Assembly (NCBI RefSeq): GCF_008123965.1
Contig: NZ_VSTH01000105.1
Location: forward strand, 1-38,810
Source of the DNA: Bradyrhizobium hipponense
Lineage (GTDB): Bacteria; Pseudomonadota; Alphaproteobacteria; Rhizobiales; Xanthobacteraceae
Direction of reading: 5' to 3'
DNA: 38,810 nucleotides
Positions 33,914-38,810 of this stretch are shown here, in pieces (position 1 is the stretch's first letter; the number at the start of each line of letters is the position of its first letter). Position numbers and translations under genes: made by a program. A model generated the notes under the pieces. The model worked only from the letters and a program-made list of their open reading frames with translations. It did not search any database and was not told the DNA's origin.

Positions 33914-34371
33914 TCTGCCCGGCTCTTGCCGGTGAACGCGGTGACCCACCGCCAGTTACACCACGCCCGGGGAGTACGTCATGCCAAGCTGATGAATGCT
34001 TGTGGGTGCAAGTCCCATCCGGTCAAAGCCGAAGCAGGCAAGCCGGGACCGAGTCTTGCGGGCGTCGCGGCAACGCGGGGTTCGAAGTGTAGACAGGAGC
34101 CATGCGGGGTGCGGGAATGAGCCTCGAAAGGTGGATGTTCGCGGAGGCCGAGTGTGTTCCCTAAACACGAAGGCAGCATGAGCATCGTCGTTATGCGAGA
34201 CGATGCCACTCCGTCGGGGTCGATGGCCGGATCACGTATGGAAGGTAATCATCGGAACATGAGAGGCCCGACCGGGTCCGTTGGATTGGTCTCCAACGGG
34301 GGGCAGCGGCAAGGCAGTGCCGGAGCCGCGGTCCGAGCTGAGGTCGGGAGTCGGACTGGTTCATAGTACCT

Positions 34372-35781
34372 GTGAAGTCGTCGAAGGAAACGAGACGCAT
34401 GGAGGGAAGGGGCCAGCCCGAGGGGAGCCCGCGCGAGAAGGCCAGGGTCCGGACACAGAGCCGGGTTGCCTTGCCGCTGAACCTCGAACGGGTGAACGCG
34501 GCGGCCAAGCAGGCTGCCCAAACCCGGTTCACAGCCTTGCTGCACCACGTCGACGAGGACTCTCTGCTTCGGGCGTTTCGACGACAAAAGCGGCAGGCCA
34601 GCGCGGGGGTCGATGGGGTAACGGTGGCGAAGTACGAAGAGAGGCTCACGGATAACCTCCGCGAGCTCTGCGGACGCGTCCATACGGGTCGCTACCGGCC
34701 ACAGCCGGTGCGACGAGTTTACATCCCAAAAGCCGATGGCGGTAAGCGGCCTCTCGGTGTGCCGGCGCTAGAGGACAAGATTGTCCAAAGCGCAGTCGCC
34801 GAGGTGCTGAGCGCCGACTACGAGGTCGACTTCATCGGGTTCTCCTACGGCTTCCGGCCGGGGCGGAATCCTCATATGGCGCTTGACGCCTTGCACACGG
34901 CGATCATGAGCCAGCGCGTCAACTGGGTGCTCGATGCCGACATACGCAACTTCTTCGACTCGGTCGACCACGAGTGGCTGTTGCGGATGGTGGCGCACAG
35001 GATCGCCGATCCTCGCATATTGCGGCTCATAGAGCTGTGGCTGCGGGCCGGCGTTCTTGAGAGCGGCGAGAAGCAAGAAACGGACAGGGGTACCCCGCAG
35101 GGGGCGGGCATCAGTCCGCTCCTCGCCAACATCTTTCTGCACTACATCCTCGATCTCTGGACCCATCAATGGCGCCGTCGCTGCGCACGCGGTCGCGTTG
35201 TGGTCGTGCGCTATGCGGACGACTTCGTCATGGGCTTCGAGAGCAAGGCGGATGCGCAGGAGATGCTCTTGGCCCTCAAGGGGCGGCTGGCCAGCTTTGG
35301 CCTGATGCTTCATGAGGGCAAGACGCGGTTGATCGAGTTCGGTCGGTTTGCGGCCCTCTCGCGTCAGCGGCGCGGCGAGCGGCGACCCGAGACCTTCGCC
35401 TTCCTCGGCTTCACCCACTATTGCGGGCGGACCCGGGACGGCCGGTTTATCGTGAAGCACAAGACGGAAGGGAAACGCCTGACGCGCAAGCTGACGGCGT
35501 TGCGCCAGGAAGCCTGGCGGCTCATGCACGAGTCGTTGGCCACCCAGCACGAGTGGTTCGCCGCAGTGCTGCGTGGACACTACGGCTACTATGGCAGGCC
35601 GCACAATTATCCAGCGCTCAACGGCTTCTACCGCGAAGTGCGTCGGAGCTGGCTGCACTGTCTGAGACGGCGCAGTCAGAAAAGTCGGCGCATGGGCTGG
35701 TCGGAGTTCGAGGCCCTGACGGCACGCTTCCGTCTGCCCGTTCCACGCATCACTCGCACTTGGGCGCAGGCCCGGATATGA
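34372..35781 (+). CDS. ltrA: Group II intron-encoded reverse transcriptase/maturase
   Basis: A protein of 469 residues (GTG 34372) or 460 (ATG 34399, preceded by AAGGA). Reverse-transcriptase blocks are in order: SAGVDGVTVAKYEE, YIPKADGGKRPLGVPALEDKIVQ with the last residues split from the first, GFSYGFRPGRN, VLDADIRNFFDSVDH, GTPQGAGISPLLANI and the catalytic RYADDFV. A maturase (X) domain follows, including EFEALTARFRLPVPR at the end. No endonuclease domain is visible, as in several En-minus intron lineages. The protein would assist splicing and retrohoming of its own intron. The symbol is the generic one. Confidence 0.93.
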   Translation: MKSSKETRRMEGRGQPEGSPREKARVRTQSRVALPLNLERVNAAAKQAAQTRFTALLHHVDEDSLLRAFRRQKRQASAGVDGVTVAKYEERLTDNLRELCGRVHTGRYRPQPVRRVYIPKADGGKRPLGVPALEDKIVQSAVAEVLSADYEVDFIGFSYGFRPGRNPHMALDALHTAIMSQRVNWVLDADIRNFFDSVDHEWLLRMVAHRIADPRILRLIELWLRAGVLESGEKQETDRGTPQGAGISPLLANIFLHYILDLWTHQWRRRCARGRVVVVRYADDFVMGFESKADAQEMLLALKGRLASFGLMLHEGKTRLIEFGRFAALSRQRRGERRPETFAFLGFTHYCGRTRDGRFIVKHKTEGKRLTRKLTALRQEAWRLMHESLATQHEWFAAVLRGHYGYYGRPHNYPALNGFYREVRRSWLHCLRRRSQKSRRMGWSEFEALTARFRLPVPRITRTWAQARI

Positions 35782-35800
35782 CGCGGGTTACCCTCGGGAA

Positions 35801-35833
35801 GAGCCGGGTGCGGGAAATCCGCCTGCCCGGATC
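35801..35833 (+). ncRNA. Group II intron domain V
   Basis: GAGCCGGGTGCGGGAAATCC begins a 33-base hairpin closed by CGCCTGCCCGGATC, with GAAA tetraloop and the two-base bulge region expected for domain V, the catalytic core of the ribozyme. It lies 20 bases after the reverse-transcriptase stop. Confidence 0.8.
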
Positions 35834-36070
35834 TGTGAGGGCGAAAGCCAAATGGCTGAGCTACTCGACCACGATCGACTCCACACCGCAACAGCAACCA
35901 CAAGTAACATTTGAGACCGAGGGAGAGCGCTTATGTTAACGCAACGGATGGTTCTGCTCAACTCTTCGGCACCGCCGCCAACGTGACAAATCTGCGTGGC
36001 GGCGCCGTTCGCAACGTGTTCTCCTTCAGTATGCGCCGCTGGCGCAAGCAACTGACCCGGCTAGGGTTGA

Positions 36071-36484
36071 TTGGGACCATTAGTTGTCGCCTCGGCTGCG
36101 GCTGGCAGTGTCACCGATGCGCTTGCGGGAGACGAGGCGAAGGCTGCCATGCAAACCCAAATCGGCCGGGTGCAGCCGGGCGCTAAAGCCATCTCTCTAC
36201 CGGTTCCCGCATGTGGCGAGACAACCCAAAAATTTGGCTCCAATGATCCGAACGATCCCGTCGATGGCACCGTCAACAAGATGATCACCGAGTGGCTGCT
36301 GGCCGGCAACAAGGCCGCTTGGAAATCCAGATTCGGTCTTGATAGGCCCGCTCTTGGCGACGCAGAGTTCGAAATCGACACCTCCGGTTACGGGAAGGAT
36401 CTCTTCCTGACCGGCCCCGAAGCCAAGACCCGCGGCATCGATCCGCATCGGAAGCAAGTACTGCCGCACCGCGGTCTGTGCTAA
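36071..36484 (+). CDS. Hypothetical protein, 137 aa, possibly a fragment
   Basis: An open frame of coherent, protein-like composition: VTDALAGDEAKAAMQTQIGR, then NDPNDPVDGTVNKMITEWLLAG and FEIDTSGYGKDLFLTGPEAK. I do not recognise a family. The first residues (MGPLVVASAAAG) do not form a proper signal peptide and the upstream side is intron-flanking DNA, so the N-terminus may be cut. The end near 36484 runs into IS630 debris. Confidence 0.35.
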   Translation: MGPLVVASAAAGSVTDALAGDEAKAAMQTQIGRVQPGAKAISLPVPACGETTQKFGSNDPNDPVDGTVNKMITEWLLAGNKAAWKSRFGLDRPALGDAEFEIDTSGYGKDLFLTGPEAKTRGIDPHRKQVLPHRGLC

Positions 36485-36719
36485 GCTCGTGCATGAGAGC
36501 AAAAAGCAGCAACCAGTTTTACCTAACCATCACATCGTTCCGTCGGCTGCCGAACGATCGCCTGCTGCTTGGCATGAAGGGCATCCGCACCGTGTGCAGC
36601 GGTGCCGTTCAGTACGTGGCGACGTCGGGGAATACTCGCCGCGTCTGGCCGGCTCTCCTGTTCGCGCCGATGCGTGAGGAGCGACACGACATGAACGTGA
36701 TCACATCAGAACGCAATTC

Positions 36720-37290
36720 CCTGATCTCGGAAACTTGGGCTCCGAGGTGCGTCAGCCGATCCCGGCCAGGCCCGGACAGCGCGAGCGCTACGATTATGAG
36801 TACCGCCGCAACGGCACCGTCAATCTCTTCGTTAACTTCGATCCGCATCGCGGCTGGCGCAACGTCAAGATAGCAGGCCGCCGCGCCGCCGTGGACTACG
36901 CCCACTGCATGCGTGAACTCGTCGACATCCATTATCCCGATGCCGCCAGCATCCGTGTCGTGCAGGACAATCTGTCGATCAGTCCGCCGGCGCGCTGTAT
37001 CAAGCATTTGCGCCCGCCGAGGCCCGTCGCATCCTGCGTCGCCTCGAATTCTACTACACACCGAAACACGCCAGTTGGCTCAACATGGTCGAGTGCGAGA
37101 TCAGCGTGCTGCAGCGCCAGTGTCTCGGCCGCCGCATCGACGACGCCAAACGGCTCCGAAAAGAGATCGCAGCATGGCAACAGAAGCACGAGACCGCATC
37201 AAATGGATGTTCACAACCGACAAAGCCGGCGCCAAACTCGGCCGCGCATATCCAACCATCGCCAAAGAGTCAAAATTACTGTGATGAACC
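36720..37290 (+). pseudogene. IS630-family transposase remnant
   Basis: Frames give EVRQPIPARPGQRERYDYEY, RNGTVNLFVNFDPHRGWRNVK, YAHCMRELVDIHYPDAASIR and VVQDNLS, then after a frame change near 36985 ALYQAFAPAEARRILRRLEF, YYTPKHASWLNMVECEI and RRIDDAKRLRKEIAAW, and in a third frame IKWMFTTDKAGAKLGRAYP. These are the second-Asp and DNxxxH/HASWLNMVE blocks of IS630-type transposases. At least two frameshifts and the missing N-terminal half make it inactive. Confidence 0.85.
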
Positions 37291-37401
37291 ACTAGCTAGG
37301 TCCAGCGGGCTTTCATAGCGATCCTTCAAGAACCTGGCGGCGCGCTCATGGATTCCTAGTTTTGAGCCAACAACGCCGCATGGATTGTAGCTATCGACGA
37401 C

Positions 37402-38184
37402 TCAAGCCAAGCTGAATACGCCGGAGAAGACTGGCAGCTCATATCGGGCGACAATATTGTTGAAGCGAACATGGGTATCTATCAGCTCTTCGAGATCGAA
37501 CGAGAATGGAATGCCCATTTGCTTTACGACGAACGGTGTCAACACCGTCGGAGCAGGTGCTACGCCGATCTTCGCCAATTCTTCCAATCCATTAATCGTG
37601 TTCTCTGCAGCCTCAATTCCGGCCAGAAGGCAGCTTCCGGCTCCGAACCGACCAAACACGTCGACTGCGTCGGTAAAGATCGGCATGTACTCTTCAAGAG
37701 TGTATTCGCCCTTCAGGCCACGGATATACTTTCTTCGCATTCCGGCATCGACGATATCGACCCCCGTGTTGAATCGCGAAACGCCAGCATCTCTCAGAAC
37801 TGAAAGGTAATTTCTTCGCTTATCCCTGTCGTTTCGGATGCTCGGCGGAACCACCTGGGATACGTAAATATTCTTTGTATACCCCGCCTCTCTGAGCCGA
37901 CGAGAGATTGTCGAATGTCGGTCCAATTCGGTCTTCTCATCCTTGATGCTTCCGGTGCATAGCCAAACGATATCGTATTTGTCATCAAACATGTGGCCAT
38001 TCCTGTCCGCATAATTCAAACACTCCTGAAAATTGGCCTTGTAATTAGTATCACCTCCCTGAATGGCCAGCGCCTCCCATTCATTTTCTTTAAAACAGAA
38101 CTCGCACGAATAACAGCAGTAAACATGATAATCGAACACGAAACTCCGCGCGCCATTCGCGCGCATCATACCGAAATTGTACAT
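37402..38184 (-). CDS. Radical-SAM protein of unknown substrate
   Basis: A 260-residue protein with a radical-SAM CxxxCxxC motif in CCYSCEFCFKE (from residue 23). Later parts, RFNTGVDIVDAGMRRKYIRG, GSCLLAGIEAAENTINGLEELA and the tail LPVFSGVFSLA, recall the barrel of biotin-synthase-like enzymes. I cannot assign a substrate. The frame starts at ATG 38184, but the protein is short and opens almost directly at the motif, and the frame before it (38166-38514) appears to hold an N-terminal domain. So this may be the larger part of one gene with frameshifts, or the second of two overlapping genes. The local sequence is AT-richer than its neighbours, suggesting separate origin. Confidence 0.75.
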   Translation of the reverse strand: MYNFGMMRANGARSFVFDYHVYCCYSCEFCFKENEWEALAIQGGDTNYKANFQECLNYADRNGHMFDDKYDIVWLCTGSIKDEKTELDRHSTISRRLREAGYTKNIYVSQVVPPSIRNDRDKRRNYLSVLRDAGVSRFNTGVDIVDAGMRRKYIRGLKGEYTLEEYMPIFTDAVDVFGRFGAGSCLLAGIEAAENTINGLEELAKIGVAPAPTVLTPFVVKQMGIPFSFDLEELIDTHVRFNNIVARYELPVFSGVFSLA

Positions 38185-38514
38185 ACCCGTAGGCGAGCGT
38201 TCGGGTCAATATGTTGTCGACAACGGACTTGTTCAATCTCGTCGTTTATTGATGCAAGGAGGACCTCTCCGTCAAACATAAATGGCGAGTTCGAATTGAT
38301 CCGTACGGTGATCTTTTTGACGAACTGCGGGCCAAATATTTCGATTTCGAGTCTCGGTATGATTTGCCCAAGAATTGGAAATGATATATCGGTCGTGAGA
38401 AGTTGAATTCCGTCTCTCAGTGCGCCAAGTCTGAAGACTTCCTCGATACGAACACCGTGCCTATTTTTTGAGTGCAAGATCGAATTTTGCGATCCTCTTT
38501 TTCTGAATGCTCAT
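38166..38514 (-). pseudogene. N-terminal segment belonging to the radical-SAM gene (frame-broken) or small partner gene
   Basis: From ATG 38514 the frame reads MSIQKKRIAKFDLALKK and stops in a run of six A (38461). Removing one A leads into LKNRHGVRIEEVFRLGALRD, then LLTTDISFPILGQIIPRLEI, KKITVRINSNSPFMFDGEVL and a stop at 38166, inside the radical-SAM start. A shift back by one base near 38180 would join it to MYNFGMMRANG. The 103-residue frame has only a TTG start (38477), which supports the frameshift view. Coupled overlapping genes remain possible. Confidence 0.5.
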
Positions 38515-38547
38515 GGCCGCACTCCACCTGCTGCAACGGATTCCTTA

Positions 38548-38810
38548 GGGTCTGTACCTAATTAGTAGATTCTGATTCCCTCGTACCGAGTTGATTCGGC
38601 GTGGGGGATTTCGATGCGCAAAGGACTGTTCTGGCTCAACGACAAGCAGTGGGCTCAGATCGAGCCGCACCTGCCAACGAACCAGACGGGCCCGGCGCGC
38701 GATGACGATCGACGCATCATCAGCGGTATCATTCACATGCTCCAGTGCGGCGCACGCTGGCGCGATTGCCCGCCCGACTATGGCCCTTACACGACAATCT
38801 ACAATCGGTT
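38548..38810 (+). mobile_element. IS5-family element, left part only (cut by window end)
   Basis: It begins GGGTCTGTACC next to TA (38546-38547), the same first bases as the element at 11581. The two are related but not identical: many third-position and some amino-acid differences separate them. Confidence 0.8.
38614..38810 (+). CDS. IS5-family transposase, N-terminal part (runs off window)
   Basis: Starts MRKGLFWLNDKQWAQIEPHL and continues without a break through ARDDDRRIISGIIHMLQ and GARWRDCPPDYGPYTTIYN to the window end. It shows the intact frame across the site where the copy at 11647 lost one base. Confidence 0.85.
   Translation, partial: MRKGLFWLNDKQWAQIEPHLPTNQTGPARDDDRRIISGIIHMLQCGARWRDCPPDYGPYTTIYNR

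Larger units (their letters stand above)
32560..33975 (+). mobile_element. IS256-family element, apparently complete
   Basis: The ends are similar in inverted orientation: TCCCCAGTGATGGTGTAG on the left (from about 32564) and, read on the other strand, TCCCCGGGCGTGGTGTAAC on the right (to about 33973). Exact boundaries and the target duplication are not certain. The single gene inside is intact, so it may be mobile. Confidence 0.7.
33980..35870 (+). mobile_element. Group II intron with reverse transcriptase
   Basis: The 5' part has GTGGGTGCAAGTCCCATCC (34010 on), a string typical of the start region of many bacterial group II introns. The reverse-transcriptase gene lies in domain IV. Domain V follows at about 35801-35833 as a hairpin starting GAGCCGGGTGCGGGAAATCC, with a GAAA loop. 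The 3' end, shortly after a domain VI hairpin, reads CTACTCGACC (to about 35870). The 5' boundary is uncertain. It sits directly beside the right end of the IS256 element. Confidence 0.8.

Noticed and set aside
32534..33949. Long minus-strand open frame of 471 codons over the IS256 element
   Set aside because: It is the antisense of the transposase, open because of high GC, with no family character.
1..38810. CRISPR array
   Set aside because: No regularly spaced direct repeats seen anywhere in the window.

Overview
This window looks like part of a rhizobial (alphaproteobacterial, Hyphomicrobiales) symbiosis region on a symbiotic island or plasmid. Three things point there: nitrogenase-cofactor and Fe-S assembly genes behind sigma-54 (-24/-12) promoters with NifA-type upstream sites, a decayed Trb conjugation cluster, and many insertion-sequence and group II intron remnants. 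I cannot name the species from sequence alone; Mesorhizobium, Sinorhizobium or Bradyrhizobium relatives all fit.

Layout. 1-1140 is debris: a nuclease-like gene remnant and a trbI fragment. 1170-4000 holds a 196-aa unknown gene facing a nif iscA gene across a control region with a sigma-54 promoter on each side, then a nifU scrap, nifS and nifT. 4490-5832 is a broken S9 prolyl oligopeptidase. 6055-8027 is nifB-fdxN behind a complete NifA site and sigma-54 promoter. 9114-10322 is a chain of small overlapping nif accessory genes (two nifZ-type genes, a DUF3024-like gene and a DUF6129-like gene). 11581-12414 is a dead IS5-type element. 12601-13141 is a secreted DUF4189-type protein behind a near-perfect NifA/sigma-54 promoter. 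13396-17732 is the collapsed trb module: trbK/trbL remnants, a trbG-trbI chimera, DUF2274, one LysR gene and one LysR remnant.

18737-32287 is the most interesting part. It contains two opposed phosphonate modules. The first (18737-26815) looks catabolic: a LysR regulator, a phosphonopyruvate hydrolase (PalA-like, with the diagnostic Thr118), an aminotransferase (PalB-like) and a divergent Ugp/MalK-type ABC importer. Two of its genes (the regulator and one permease) carry single-base frameshifts. The second (27181-32287) looks biosynthetic: a PEP mutase, an aminotransferase, a nucleotidyltransferase and a CDP-alcohol phosphatidyltransferase, with no phosphonopyruvate decarboxylase. The simplest reading is PEP to phosphonopyruvate to phosphonoalanine to CMP-phosphonoalanine to a phosphonoalanine-headed lipid or conjugate, a C-P analogue of phosphatidylserine. 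Making and breaking the same C-P compound from adjacent genes in a symbiotic region recalls the rhizopine arrangement; that comparison is my inference.

32560-38810 is again mobile-element territory: an intact IS256-family element, a group II intron with its reverse transcriptase and domain V, an IS630-family remnant, a radical-SAM gene with a broken or overlapping 5' half, and the start of a second IS5-type element that runs off the window.
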